In this document: positions 11,126 through 22,897 of the stretch, piece by piece
Position numbering within the stretch: position 1 is the stretch's first letter
Layout: each line of letters opens with the position of its first letter
Assembly: GCA_029953675.1 (NCBI GenBank)
Contig: JAMWBK010000006.1
Span: 1,302,001 to 1,366,000, forward strand
Length of the DNA stretch: 64,000 nt
DNA from: Rhodosorus marinus
Lineage: Eukaryota > Rhodophyta > Stylonematophyceae > Stylonematales > Stylonemataceae
Direction: 5' to 3'
Translations under genes and position numbers: made by a program
Notes under the pieces: model-generated
The model's input: only the letters and a program-made list of their open reading frames with translations
The model's database searches: none
What the model was told of the DNA's origin: nothing

Positions 11126-11349
11126 AGCGCTCCTCTTTCAGCCCGCCGTTCAGTTACACAGTTTTCACATCGGCCTGCTCGCGCTAAGCCCTCTTCATAG
11201 TCAGGGTTCATTTAATCTGAACAATATGATCTCTCTTCCTATTCGATGCCCTGGTGTTGCGTAAAACCCTTAGCAACTATTCTCACCTTGAAACGTTGAA
11301 CGGAACCGTCCAATGCTCGTTTCATTTGAAACACGAATGGGCTTAGTCG

Positions 11350-11383
11350 GAGGCTAAGGTCCCCGAATGAGGTACTCGCACGT
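11350..11383. repeat. Short dispersed repeat containing GAATGAGGTACTCG
   Basis: Shares CTAAG..CCC(C)GAATGAGGTACTCG with 10110-10146. The two copies flank the copia cluster. They could be pieces of copia LTR or the ends of another element; too short to decide. Confidence 0.5.
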
Positions 11384-11599
11384 AGATTGACAGAGTATAT
11401 GTCCCTTTTGTTCTCTCCGACCTACTCACAAGACTCCACGTATTGTTTGACTTCAGCGAGCCAAGCTGGTCTGTGGCAGCTCTCGTCTAGACCTCTGCTT
11501 GAGCTGAGCGCATTACCTCCTCCCAATTACTCGGGATTCGGGCATCGAATAACGCATCTCCCTTGTGCGTCAGGTGTATACTGATCGTCCTATCCTGAA

Positions 11600-12005
11600 C
11601 ATCTCTCCGTAGATCCTTTTTCAGCCGAGGGTCGTACCTTTGGCCGGGTATCGGCCTTCATTCGTGGTGAAGTGCCGTACGTGGATGAAATCCTTCCGTG
11701 CAGGTCTGTAGACCCTCGCGACGCTGTATTCGCGCACGTGCATGAGTTTACCGTTGTCTATCCTCGATTCAAGCTTGTGAGCTTGCGGCTTCCGCACGCT
11801 TGTATTCGGCGTAGCATCCGAAAACCCTGATCTCCTTGGTCTCTGGAGCCTTCTTCGCTACCAGCTCGTAGGGTGTCTTCCATTTGAGGATTTTTTCGGG
11901 GTCATATTGAGACCTTGCTCCACCGTCGGTAGTGCTTCAGGCCAGAAACAGGTTGGGAGCGAGCTCGCCAACGCACAGTCTCCCTGTGGCTGTCCTCATC
12001 GCTGC
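11600..12005 (-). mobile_element. Ty1/copia integrase C-terminal fragment
   Basis: On the minus strand 11990-11800 translates with KTPYELVAKKAP and IRVFGCYAEY, the conserved GKTPYE...RVFGC stretch of copia integrases. After a frameshift, KLESRID and HVRHFTTNEGRYP follow. One in-frame stop lies in the upstream part. It is in the same orientation as the minus-strand RT fragment downstream, so IN-RT order fits one decayed copia element of which 11125-11600 is the unrecognisable middle. Confidence 0.7.
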
Positions 12006-13689
12006 TAGCGCCCCGTCGTACTACGGGGGACGAACAATCCAGATCAAGTACGATACAATTGTCTACACTACTGCATGCCGGTAATCTTCTAACTACCTAT
12101 GATACTGCTCTTACTACCGCAGCACCCGATAGGCATGATCCCGAGTGGCCCACAAGAGCCATTCTTTATGAGATACTAAACGTGCAAAATGTAGGTCAGA
12201 AATTCCCCGGAGGTTCATGTTTTAAAGAAACTGCTTCAAAATTCGCAAAGAAAATACTCTAGAATATTCCAAATCTAAGATCGATCGTATTATTTTAACG
12301 AAAAGCATTGTTTAAATAGTGCGATTTCAGGATTTTCAAGTTTTTCCGAAATATTGATTTTAATTGTTTCAAAACCAAATAGATTCTCGGAAACGTATTC
12401 GAGTAGCGTACCTGACTTTGTGCACAATTTTATCGTATTTATGATATATCTATACTATTCTGAGGCAAATAGCCGTATTGTGGATGGATACTTTCTAAAT
12501 GTTGGATATTTTTCAAAAAAGGCGCCTTTCCCTTTGCTAAATTTTGGTCGTTGGCATGGTTTGCTATCGCAACTGCGGAAATTATTTCTAAAATTTGTGT
12601 AACCCTGGAAAATCGAAATAGTAAGGACGCAAACGAGACATCGTTGTACAACTAGATGCTCTTCTCCGAGTTGGCTGGGGGTTTTGGTTTGTGTTTTCGA
12701 TTCCTCTCGGAGATAGTCCTGTCCTCGTAAGGCCGCCGCTTGGTACGGTGCTATTTCCTATCGGGTACAATGGTTAACTTTTGCCTGCGTGCACCAAGGG
12801 CACCAGGGGCGGTGTTCATTTTTTGACACCTCTGGAGAATTCCCACTCAAAACTTGTCTTTTTCCCCAAGACGTCCGTTTACTAAACACTATCGATTCTA
12901 CGAAACGGAAGCCTATTTCTGATGCCGGACTAGGTCACTACTTGATCCTAGCCGACTAACCGGATCTGTCTAACTTGACCCTCCTCAAGAATAAAGAGTT
13001 GAGCTTCCGCAGCAAAACTCAAATGCAAAAGAATATCACTCGTTTGCAACGGACCATCACTGAATCGTTATTGCTTTCGGACATATTTTCTGGGTTAGCA
13101 ACTTCGCTAAACGATTCACGTGCGGGTGCTCCTGAGGTCGGGCACCTGAGGTCGGGAAGCTTGACAGTACTTCGTGCAACTTGCCGCTTAGGCAATGTGT
13201 TCCAGCAAATGGACCTGTGGGACAGCCAACTTACCAGCAACAGACCAGTTGCCTGTTGAGGAGGGTTTTTCCATTCCGAAATTGCAACTCTAGAGCGCTT
13301 CACACTTAAACCCGTTCCTTGAATGCCTTGTGCGTTGTTTTTAAAGACTAGTCTTCCTCAGCTTCTGTCCTTCAAGTGAAATGCTCCGTGGCGGTCGCTG
13401 CCCCTGGATTTGTATGATGGCTGAAACTGGTAGGTTTGTCTTGAATTTCTGCTTTTATCGAAAAAAAGAAGAAAGGAATTTCGCACATACACGCACGCAT
13501 ACGGATACGCGCTGTCTCCAAAAACTAAAGCGTACAGCCTGAGAAAGACCGGACTAGGTAAGGGTACTTAAGGATCCCATGCTATAAGATTGCTGATGGG
13601 ATGAAAGATCGGGAGGAGAGGAAAGAATGGGGCTCTATTCGCCATGCTGAACGACAGCGCAAGCGGCTCTTCTCACCCAGGAGCAGAGA
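12006..13689. other. Intergenic, no gene seen
   Basis: AT-rich from 12180 to 12620. The frame at 12975-13259 has no clear start and no recognised motif. A small direct repeat (CCTGAGGTCGGG twice) lies at about 13131-13158. Confidence 0.5.
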
Positions 13690-14450
13690 TTATACCTCTA
13701 CTTCTTCAGCTGCAGCTTCTGCAGCTTCTTCAGCTTCCGCCGTTTCCTCTGCAGCTGTGTCTGCGGCAGCAGGTTCATCGTCCACATCAGTTTCACCCTT
13801 TGCTGGTCGTTTCTTACGCCCCGCAGCGACTTCCATACCGCAAACTCCCATAGAAAAAAAGGAGAAACCAAAGAGGATCCAGTAGAATGACTTGATCGCC
13901 TGTATCATAGGGCAAGGAAGGGATCTCTTGATTTAGCAAAATGACTGCTTCCTAGAAAAAATAAACGGTTTCTAGGATATCTCACGTCTGCGTCTGAGAA
14001 AGTGTCCTCTGTGAACTCAGGGGGATTCAACCGGACAACAGCAACGATACCTCCAACAAACCAGAAGATCCAGGCCAGGACTCCTTGACACATTAACTCT
14101 ACAGATGCCGACAGCCCCTTATCAGAGCAGAACGTCATACAAAACCTGCGGAAACACAGAAAAAATCGATCAGCGTCTTGTGCTCTATCGACTGTGCCAA
14201 AGCTGGGTCAGGCGACGTACATTGCCAGCATGCCAGTGAGGATCACGAATCCAATGACTGCCCAAGAGATGAGAAACGCCGTCACGGGCGCTGTGAACTC
14301 GAGGTCGTTTGGACCGCTGTCAATGATCTCATCGGCTCGCTGCCACTCGTCGTAAGTAGCGGAAGCAACCGAGAAAATAATCAAGGCAAAGACCCACTCA
14401 AGGAAGATCAACCCAAACCGAGTCCATCCTAACCCGTCTACAGTCTGCAT
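13690..14450 (-). CDS. Four-transmembrane protein, MARVEL-like, with acidic Ala/Glu-rich tail
   Basis: Three exons on the minus strand: 14450-14221, 14145-13986 and 13899-13690, joined by GT-AG introns (donors GTACGT and GTGAGA) that keep frame and give 199 aa. Four hydrophobic segments are seen: FGLIFLEWVFALIIF, TAFLISWAVIGFVIL, VLAWIFWFVGGIVAVV and FYWILFGFSFFSMGV, with short loops and both ends probably cytosolic. The first segment (RFGLIFLEWVFALIIFSVAS) recalls MARVEL/synaptogyrin-type proteins, which act in membrane apposition and vesicle traffic. The tail is rich in Ala and Glu and ends at a stop at 13690-13692. The gene structure is well supported by frame restoration; family assignment is tentative and could be another tetraspan family. 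Confidence 0.75.
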
Positions 14451-17400
14451 CCTTCAGACACCACGAAAATCTTCAAAAAAGTATACTTGAAACAAAAACA
14501 AAAGTAGATTGTACTCTACAATGTCTATTAGCTCGTCTCTCTAACAACCCGATACCTAGCTGCGTTCCTGCCTGGGACATTGCGAGAACTTTGCATTCCA
14601 AACTCATGTCTGTATATATACATCCAACAATGTCTAATGCTGGTGCCCACACCCAAAAATATCGCTGCCCCCGAGAAGCTCTTGAGGGGATGAATTTAGA
14701 GTTTGGTGGTGTTCTCGTGGATAGCGTGCTTTAGAGGTACAGGTTCCATGACAATATTTCCATTTACAGAAATGCGGGAGGTAGATTCCATCGGGACGAG
14801 AAACAAATGGTACACATATTTAATCTGATTAGAATCTTCACAACGAAATCAATCAATCAGGTCTCGCTCACCTTCTTCCCCGCACTCCCCTTCCCCCGAT
14901 TTCCATTCTGCACATATGGAAGTATCTGTTTCCGGTAGGTGCAGCTTGAGCTAGCACACATGCTTAGCATCGTGAAGTATCTTTGTGAAGACTCTAGACT
15001 CTAGTCTTCACAAAGATACTTCACGATGCATTGTGGTAGCGGCGGGGGGGGGGTGTAGGAGTAGGCTTCTGTGTGTTTCGTAGGTGCTAGTACTACTAGG
15101 GGTGTGATTTTATCTCCAATGTCATATCTAGCACTTCTGGGATGGTGTTCCCCAGCCGTTCGTTTGCTGGTGCCAACAAAATCCTTGCGTATCAGATCGG
15201 AGACTAGAGTCGTCACGTGGAACCCCCCTCCCAAGCCCTCACCATCAACAGCTGGAAAACGTTTTTCAGATGCAACCACTGTGGAAGTGTGTTTTCTTGC
15301 TGTGTATCAATCTCGTTCGGCAAGGCGGACGGCTTTTGTCTGGTTCTTTGTTCGCCCAGCACGAAACGGCTGGAACCAATTTAAGATCTCTTCTTGTAGA
15401 GGGGGGGTTGTGCTTCGCACGTGTAAAATCTGTTTGTCGCACTAGTGATAGTGTCCACGTTCTTATTTCGAACTTTGCTATATCCCATCCAGTCATACCC
15501 AGAATGGTGGAACTTGGTAGAAGCCCTAACATACACAGCCCCTAATAAAAATATTCAATCCGAAAGCCGCGGCGCCCACCAGACGTACAAACGTCATAAA
15601 TCAGCGAGACAGTAGTACAGTTTTCTTTCACATCTGAAATCAAGTATCAAAAAATTTGTCTCATGCAACCAATTTCTAGTTTCAAGCTTTTCATTGTGAA
15701 AAACTTGACGAGGTTCAGAAACACAGCCTCTTCCAGAGGGGCTCTTCCAGAGGGCTCTGAAGAGTTAGTTCGAGAACGAAATGGGCGTGCCCGTGTGCGC
15801 GGCATGCGAGATATTCAGTATCTTTCGAAACTTCATTGTTTTCTAAAGGATATGCGATGATAGCATTGCCCCTTTGACACAAAGCCTTTCAGTCTGCTGC
15901 AGAAGTTCCACACTGAGGGGAGATTGTTCCGACACAGAATCCCGTTTCGCATCAACCTGACACTAGGCAAGCACCGGATATCTCACATCTTATCCAAATT
16001 CCAATTCCCCTGCCTTTGCCTACCAATTCTTCTACCAGTCGTCCAAAGTCTGGTAGTATTCTTATAGTATAAAAATATTCAACTGTTTCTGAGTTTTTCT
16101 GCTTCTAAGCGAAGGGGGGTTGCGGGCTGCTGCGAAGAACCTACTTGTTTTGCGGAGGCGGGTGGGGAAAACACCTGTTCGGTGGCTAGATATCGACCAC
16201 CGAAAAAATAGACCTCACGAGTCTTCCAGCTATATGATTGGAAGACAACAGTTTCTAATTTAAATTTTCTGGTGAAACATTGAAAGAAAACTAAATTGTT
16301 TCTAGTTCCTATTGGGACTTGTCGTTTCTGCTTTTCGAAAAAAAAGAGTAGTCCCTGACGGAGAACATGGATAGCTTTTCTTCTCGAAAAACAGTTTCTT
16401 TTTAGAATGTGTCTCTCCCCGCCCCTTTCCCGTATTTGTCAAATGAGGATATCTCCGTGAATATCCATAAATATTTTGATAATTTAATATTTGGTCACCC
16501 GGAGTGATAAGAACCCCTCGATACAAGGGGGGATTTGTTTTTAATGTTCTCGTTAATCAAATTGTTTTTATCTTGGGGCTCTGGAAAAATTTGGTGTCAG
16601 ATGATGACATCTCGACCTCTCTCGAATTTATTCGACAAAATGAAGCGTATCTCATGGAGGGGACTCAGTCTGGTTGAATCGGCCCCTCTTTTCCCGCGTT
16701 TAACCGCGTTGTATGTGGACTGACTCTTAAGTTTTTATTCGATCATTCTTTTCACCTTGTCCAATGGACAATTACGAACAAAATGCGTGGAGTATGGTTC
16801 GCTGTTTCCTGGGGCTTCTCGGACACGACCTTGCCATGGTTGTGCCCGGGGAGGTGGGCCTCCCCAAGAGAGATATCGGCAAATGCTGGCCGGGATGTGC
16901 ATCATCCCGTTGTCCAAGACTTGTTGGACAGAGGTGCATTGTTGTCCTAGAACCTTTAACCGCTTTTGCTTGATGAGAAGGCCTCCACGGCATCAAGCCC
17001 TCCGGTCCGGATTGCTCGGATGTTTTAGGCCCATGCTTGCTTCTCGCCAAAGTTCTTGTATAGTGATAGCACGACCAGAGGTCCTTCTTTTTGCGTTCGC
17101 GTACCTGACAACTGGAAGTTTTTGTTGTTGATTAGGAAAATGACATCTTGATTGCATGTTCACACTCTCTTCTCACAAAAACTGACCCGACAACTCTCGC
17201 CAGTTGCAAGCACATCTTGACGCGTCCTGATCCCGCTGTTTTTCTCGTTATCTTCTCAATCCCAGAAAGGGATGAAGGGGGTGTGCTGGACCTCTAACAC
17301 CTAACTGCTAACAGCGTATCGCAGCGTTTCGAAAAGCGTTTCTAGGTAGAGAAAAAAAATATGCTTCGGATAGTTGAATTTGCTGATCAAGCGAGAGGGA

Positions 17401-18252
17401 CCTGCAAACTGCCTGCGTATTCCCAGCTGCTCTATGAATCGAGGTTAGAAGCTTGGCAGTGAAGAGTACTTCTCCATTGGAAAAACAGACAGATCGGACA
17501 AATAATGTCAGCAATCTCGGTTTTCCGTAAATGGGATCTGGACAGTACTGACCGACCATTATGCTGACATTGTGGCACTTTGCCGATGCACCTTGAGTAT
17601 CCAACCTAATTTGTTTTCCGCTTTAATTGGATCCGACCACAGGGGAGCTCTCGCTGTGATAGATGCGCCAGCCATCGGATCTGGCATTATGCATTTCCAC
17701 TATCGTCCACCATGAATTGGGAACTGGGTTGCACATCAAAGGACCGCGAAACATTGAAAATAAGGAATAGCAGAGACCAGTCGCACTGGGTGCCACCAGT
17801 TATCGCTCCTGATTTTTACCTGATAGAGGTAGTCTGCGAAGAGCCGAGACCAGTCCTCCTATCTGGCAATGCAAAGCATAGATTTTCAGAGCCAATCAAG
17901 CGCCGAACGCTCAGTTGAATCGGCATATGCTTCAGAGCGACATACGGTTCGTCGTGAGGCAAGGTGGGAACTTGCCATATTGCGCTTTCTGCACTCATAC
18001 CCCAAATTATCCAGCTGGTTGTACACCCCCATCGGATGTATGTTTCTTCTTGCACATTGCAAGGTCTTGATTCGCATACTTAAAAGACCAGCCCTTTCCG
18101 ACCTGTTGCTTGTTCCCTAGGCGACCCTCAGAGCGTGCCAGCTTTATTAAGAGCATCCGGCAAAACCGCACGAGTCTTGTCGAGTTTCGGCTCTGGGCTG
18201 TCGCCTAGTGCCTTTGGTTATTGAGTGCTTGCGTAGTTTTCCTCGAACGAAT
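14451..18252. other. Gene-poor region with one strong hairpin
   Basis: No gene supported. Open frames at 16757-17131 and 17816-18055 have no family motif and overlap on both strands. A long perfect inverted repeat lies at 14967-15029 and a G-run at 15043-15052. Confidence 0.5.
14967..15029. repeat. Perfect 27-bp inverted repeat with 9-nt loop
   Basis: Arms 14967-14993 and 15003-15029 are exact reverse complements over 27 bp. Transcribed from either strand it would form a long perfect hairpin. It lies in non-coding sequence with no TIR/transposase context. Confidence 0.9.
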
Positions 18253-18360
18253 GGTTTAATCGGAGGCTGAAAAAAAAAACCCCGAGGGGAAAAAAAGACT
18301 AAGCGCGGCGAAGTACTCGCGCCTCCAACATCAAAGCGGCATTCATGCGCCACAGCAGGT
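18253..18360 (-). mobile_element. Repeat fragment with CUCG-tetraloop hairpin and T-run end
   Basis: Read on the minus strand it matches 22467-22572 at roughly 80%: CTGTGGCGCATGAATGC, GCTTTGAT.TTGGA, CGCCGCGC, a CCCCTCGGGG hairpin, a T-run, CAGCCTCCGATTAAAC. The first part is the non-LTR tail coding sequence (LLWRMNAAL), so this looks like a variant 3' end of that family. Confidence 0.7.
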
Positions 18361-18720
18361 TTTCCTAGCGCACCGTCGGTGGTTAAATAAGTAAATTTTC
18401 CGGTTTCACGAGTTCGATTGGCTCTCCTTGGCTTCGTGGAGTGTTCCGAGAGCACCCAGAACGGCTCCCTTCGCTGTGTACCTGCTTGAGTCTCCAGTAA
18501 AGCTTATGAATTCTGCATTGATGTTGGAGGTCTGCGATTTACACCTGTAGTCTTCCTAGACTCTGAATGATCACTAAGCCTTCGTTCAAAGTCGATCTAG
18601 GCTAAAAACCGATTTTCTCGTGTTTCATGTTCTCTGTGATTCTTGATTCTCGGAAAAATCTCCGATTTCGTCAGAAACGATGGACTCGCACGAAAACATT
18701 GATAAAATATAACAATCCCG

Positions 18721-18791
18721 TACACCAACCGGGAATCGAACCCGGGTCTCATCCTTGGGAGGGATGTATTCTACCACTAGACCATTGGCGT
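18721..18791 (-). tRNA. tRNA-Gly (anticodon CCC)
   Basis: The minus-strand sequence folds as a tRNA: 7-bp acceptor (18785-18791 with 18722-18728, including G-U), D arm with TAGTGGTAGA, anticodon stem 18750-18754/18762-18766 around loop CTCCCAA, and T stem CCGGG/CCCGG around TTCGATT. Anticodon CCC lies at 18757-18759. No intron and no encoded CCA, as usual for a nuclear gene. The A and B boxes (TAGTGGTAGA and GGTTCGATTCC) are intact. Confidence 0.93.
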
Positions 18792-19687
18792 TATGGACTT
18801 CGAAGTTAATAAAGGCATTAATATAGTACAGAAGTCCTTCGGAATCTCTCTACAGGCGCCTGAGGTGGAAGGGGGTGGGGGGGCACAATCAGAGTTTCTT
18901 TCATTATCTCCAGCTCAGCGGGTCACTCCCCTTGGGATAGAACTGTTCATTACGGGGTGAAAGTTCTGCTCCACGTCCACATTAGACCAAGCTCGTGGCC
19001 AATGCCTTCGAGCTGTTAAGGGATGCCTCTAGGATAATGGGAATGTTCCTCCCTTGGCGATTAGTGGAGATGTTGAGCCGGGTAGCGTTGCTGTCGATCT
19101 GATTGCAAGCGGAATGCAATCCGCTGCTTGTAACCCGTTTGGTTGGATTAATTTTCTGAGAGATTGTTGTACTTTAGTTCACACTCCTTAAGCTCTTTTG
19201 CGGAGTTACTGCCTTAGTACACTTAGAGCACCTAAAGGAAGCGGCTATCTGGTCGGGATTGCATAGTACACAACCTCAAGACCCCGGCAAATAGGCTCTA
19301 GCGGAACTTCCAGTGTGCAAGCGAATGCGGTCGCTGACCCATGCTAGCCCAGCCGGCGCGCTTTCTTCTTTGAATGAAAGCCGAAATATCACCAGGAAGG
19401 CGACATTGTAGTGGACTAACCTGTAGTGGGTTCAATCGCGTCTAACACGTTCAAATTCATGGCTCACATGCCATGACCAGAGCGGAATGGAACTCTCAAA
19501 ACCCTTTCTATAGGTCTATCTCGGCGGACTGGGCTCTGCTCAGCTGCTCATTTCGATTTGGCGCCAACCCGGGAGGGACAGGGTAGCGCCCTTTTCTGGT
19601 CATTCTCACTAATCAACCAGCTTATCTAGGCGGCAAGCCCAAAGCGTTATCCGCTGGCGAACGGACATTCATACAATAAACGGAAGC
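18792..19687. other. Intergenic, no gene seen
   Basis: No coding feature recognised. The region is of moderate GC and ends at the 3' end of the SDR gene. Confidence 0.5.
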
Positions 19688-20734
19688 TCAAATCTTGAAC
19701 GCGGCCTTCGTAAGCTTTTCCGATTGCTCCCAGAGTTTCTTCCGCAACTCTGGGTCGTCGGCAAGCTTGTTCGCTTTCACTTCAGCAGGATGTTTACCCT
19801 TCATATGCTTGACCATTGGCATCCAACCTGTTGGGCCGAAAAAGCCACCAGGTGTTGCTGCAGACGAAGTAGATGCGTACAGCGCAGGCCGCGCACCTGT
19901 CTCGTAAGTCCCTGCCGTAGGCTTCATCGCATTAAACATAACCTGTTCCGCAAAACCTCTCCTGGCCTGCGCCTGAAGTTGACCAACTACATACCCTGGG
20001 TGTACAGAGTACGCATAAGGTTGCTTCAAACCAGCGGCTTTCACACGTTCATTCAGCTCCCTCGCAAACATAACGTTACATAGCTTGGTCATAGAGTACT
20101 GCCTCCAAGGCTCATACTTTGCTGTCGCGTTCAAATTGTCCCAGTCAAATTTCCCGAACCAGTTCGCGGAACTGCTCTGCGTTACAACGCGGCTGCCTTC
20201 AGTCTTTCCCAACAGTGGCATAAGCTCGTTGGTTAAAAGGAAATGGCCTAAGTGGTTAGTAGCAAGTTGCATCTCGTATCCATCAACACTCTCTTGTCGA
20301 GTATCTAGCGCCATCACCCCCGCGTTTTCAACCAGCAAGTCCAGACGATCGTACTTTGAAATGAAATCATCCGCAAACTTCTTCACAGACTCCAGCGACG
20401 ACACATCCACGGCCATGATCTCAATCTTCTTACTCGATCCAATCTCTTTTAGCACTTCTTCCCTTGCCTTCTCTCCCTTCGACGGGGTTCGGATCGCCAT
20501 AATCGTCGTTGCGCCGTGCTCGGCCAGGCGCTTAATGATCTCCAGGCCGAGGCCGATATTCGATCCGGTCACAACAGCAACCTTGCCGCTCAAGTCCGGC
20601 ATATCTGCAGCCGTCCAATTCTTCGTCTTCCTCTCTGCGGCCATCTTCTCCACCGGACAGATAACGACAAAATCACCTAAAACGTTCTCCTTCGACGTAC
20701 TCCTGTTCACGCTCCCACTCGCGCTTGCCTGCAT
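19688..20734 (-). CDS. Short-chain dehydrogenase/reductase (retinol dehydrogenase/WWOX-like)
   Basis: Intronless 348-aa protein from the ATG at 20734. A classical SDR Rossmann fold is visible: cofactor loop TGSNIGLG (residues 56-63), NAG motif as ENAGV (137-140), Ser cluster QSSSA (186-190), catalytic Tyr213 and Lys217 in YSMTK, and HPGYV after the active site. It most resembles SDRs of the retinol dehydrogenase 11-14/WWOX/protochlorophyllide-reductase-like group, which use NADP(H) on carbonyl or hydroxyl substrates; the real substrate cannot be read from sequence. A second ATG at 20644 (MAAERK) would remove 30 residues that are atypical for the family, so the true start could be either. A TATA box lies 44 bp upstream of the first ATG. 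Confidence 0.9.
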   Translation of the reverse strand: MQASASGSVNRSTSKENVLGDFVVICPVEKMAAERKTKNWTAADMPDLSGKVAVVTGSNIGLGLEIIKRLAEHGATTIMAIRTPSKGEKAREEVLKEIGSSKKIEIMAVDVSSLESVKKFADDFISKYDRLDLLVENAGVMALDTRQESVDGYEMQLATNHLGHFLLTNELMPLLGKTEGSRVVTQSSSANWFGKFDWDNLNATAKYEPWRQYSMTKLCNVMFARELNERVKAAGLKQPYAYSVHPGYVVGQLQAQARRGFAEQVMFNAMKPTAGTYETGARPALYASTSSAATPGGFFGPTGWMPMVKHMKGKHPAEVKANKLADDPELRKKLWEQSEKLTKAAFKI

Positions 20735-20777
20735 CCATGCCGTATCCCAAACCCGGTCGCCGCCGATGCATCGTCGG

Positions 20778-20785
20778 TATTTATA
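20778..20785 (-). promoter_or_regulatory. TATA box of the SDR gene
   Basis: TATAAATA on the minus strand, 44 bp upstream of the ATG at 20734. The short distance favours the upstream ATG with a very short leader, or initiation just inside the gene and use of the ATG at 20644. Confidence 0.6.
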
Positions 20786-22371
20786 CTCATGGTCCTGGCC
20801 AACAAATACCCAATGGGATCTTATCAGTATATCAATGACGGCCGCAACAGCTGAGCTCCCTCCGGATGTGGTAGTTCTCCCACATTCGGATTCATGTCAT
20901 CCTCTAGAAAATTCATCTAAATATTTTCATAATTTCAACACGAAATCTGCAAAATCCTCACATTGAAGATATTTCCAAAATATTGGTCAAACACTAACCA
21001 CGTGGGGGAACCCGTTTGCTTCGTCACCCACCTCTTCCCTCCCCCCTCCAAAAAAAAAACATTTCGATGTATTGGTTGTCCACTCTTCTTCAACCTTTTC
21101 CCCTCCCCCCCCGACCATTGAGATACTGCTTAGTGCTGAATGCGGAGCGCATTTTTCCTTTTGATATTTCAAAGAAAGGGATGGGAGGGTGGTTTCCGCA
21201 TTGAAACAAGTTGGAATGGAGTGATAACCCCTAAGGAATTACTGCATCGGGCTGTGCTACTGTTGTTCATTCATTCCCGCGTACTAATTAAGGGCAAGTA
21301 CTTCCAAGAAAGTCATTAATATTGCGTTTCTATAGAAGTGCGAGGGGACATATACCCTCTCATGCAGAAATTATTTATTCCATAAGGTGCGAAATTACTT
21401 CATAAATCCTAGATATGGTTTGTTTCAAGGGGGTATGTAGAAATACTATTTCGGCTTACCCAATTAAAAGAGTGTGACTAATTTTTGCGGAATCTTAGCC
21501 AAAGCCCCCCCCCCTCGAGTCGGAGTCTTTTTTTTTGTTCAAAATTAGCAGTCCGGCTGTGTATGCTTAGAAATCAATATGGCTTGTGCCGAAGCGCTCC
21601 GGCTGCGTATCTTTGAAGACTGGTTAGTCTATTACGTTGGCCACCTGCTCACTTTCCCACATACGAAGAGTTCTAAAAAAATACGTCATCGTTCAGTAGA
21701 AAAAAAATGCATTACCGATATTAGATTCTGCTACTATGGGATAGCTCAACATTAGGCGTCACATACACAGCGGGAACGGATCATTACATCGGGCATACAC
21801 AGCCGGATCGGATGGTTTTGTTCGGCTGCTTTCCTCAGTTCAGCTGAACATCACAGCGACCAATTTTTTCTTCAGTGTTTTTTACTTCTCGTAGAGTAAG
21901 GGCGAGTTGGTGGAGCTTTCCCCTTGCCTTGTCTCAGCGAGAAGGTCGGTGATAGCCGGTGCTTTCCTTTATCAACGTGATTGGCCTAGAATTCGGTGAG
22001 TATGCAAGCACGTGCATTTCGTGATTTGCATTTCGCTATGGTTTGGCGAGTGTGAGAGGAGCACTGCACGCCTCAATGCATTGGGACGTACACAGCCACC
22101 CATACTAAAAAAAATCAAGCCGCTGACGGCAAGGGATGAGCAAATCTGCCACGCCAGGGCGCCAACCTCTGTGGACGTTTTTCAGCTTCAGAGCTTGCCG
22201 ATGATCAAGGCGATCGCATACTCTGGCTGCTCTGGCAGGGCCAATTCCAATAGACCAGGAGAACAAAAAGTTGAGATTGTAGAAATATGGTGGAACCGGG
22301 GACGCGACCCCGATGGCGTTTTCGGAATAAGATCCAGAAGTACCTCATAACTTGAGCATTTTGGAAACCCA
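20786..22371. other. Intergenic, no gene seen
   Basis: No gene supported. It contains homopolymer tracts (A-run at about 21051, C-runs at about 21104 and 21507) and the upstream flank of the SDR gene. Confidence 0.5.
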
Positions 22372-22575
22372 AAATGGGTTTATGGAGTCCGTTGGTTCTC
22401 GCTGGCTTCGGGAGTTGCTCCGCGAACGCCCTGACCGCCTTTCCTCGTTGTTTACCCGTTTAAGTTTCTTGCTGTGGCGTATGAACGCTGCTTTGATCTT
22501 GGAGCGCGCGGTCTTCGCCGCGCATAATCTTTTTTTTCCCTCGGGGTTTTTTCTTTCAGTCTCCGATTAAACAAA
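22372..22575 (+). mobile_element. Non-LTR 3' end fragment with hairpin/T-run tail
   Basis: The frame at 22380-22515 has the family tail (FMESVGSRWLRELL, RPDRLSSLFTRLSFLLW, MNAALILE). It then passes into the same CCCTCGGGG hairpin, T-run and CAGTCTCCGATTAAAC end found inverted at 18253-18360. Confidence 0.75.
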
Positions 22576-22897
22576 TTCATTCATTAAATACACAAGCTCA
22601 TCAAAATGATTGAACAAAGCATGTCGTCTTGTGGTGGATCCTAGTTGCTCGTAAAGTCCAGTCGATCCCCTAAGAGTTTCGAAAGTCAGGAAATTTATCA
22701 TGAAACATAAGATTGCGTCGATCACCGAAGGCGTTCGATGTTTCATTTTTCGGAGAATTTCTGAGAAAAGTCTGTCGTGCGTTTTCTCGCCCATTTAAAG
22801 GGATGGTTCTTCTAAGTTGGAACGCATTCCGCTATTTCCTTTAGCCATTTTACGTTAGAAGGATACCCCAGGTGCGTATTCCGTTTGGTGGCTTTCA

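Noticed and set aside
20085-20966. 293-codon plus-strand open frame
   Set aside because: Antisense to the SDR gene; composition is typical of a reverse-complement shadow.
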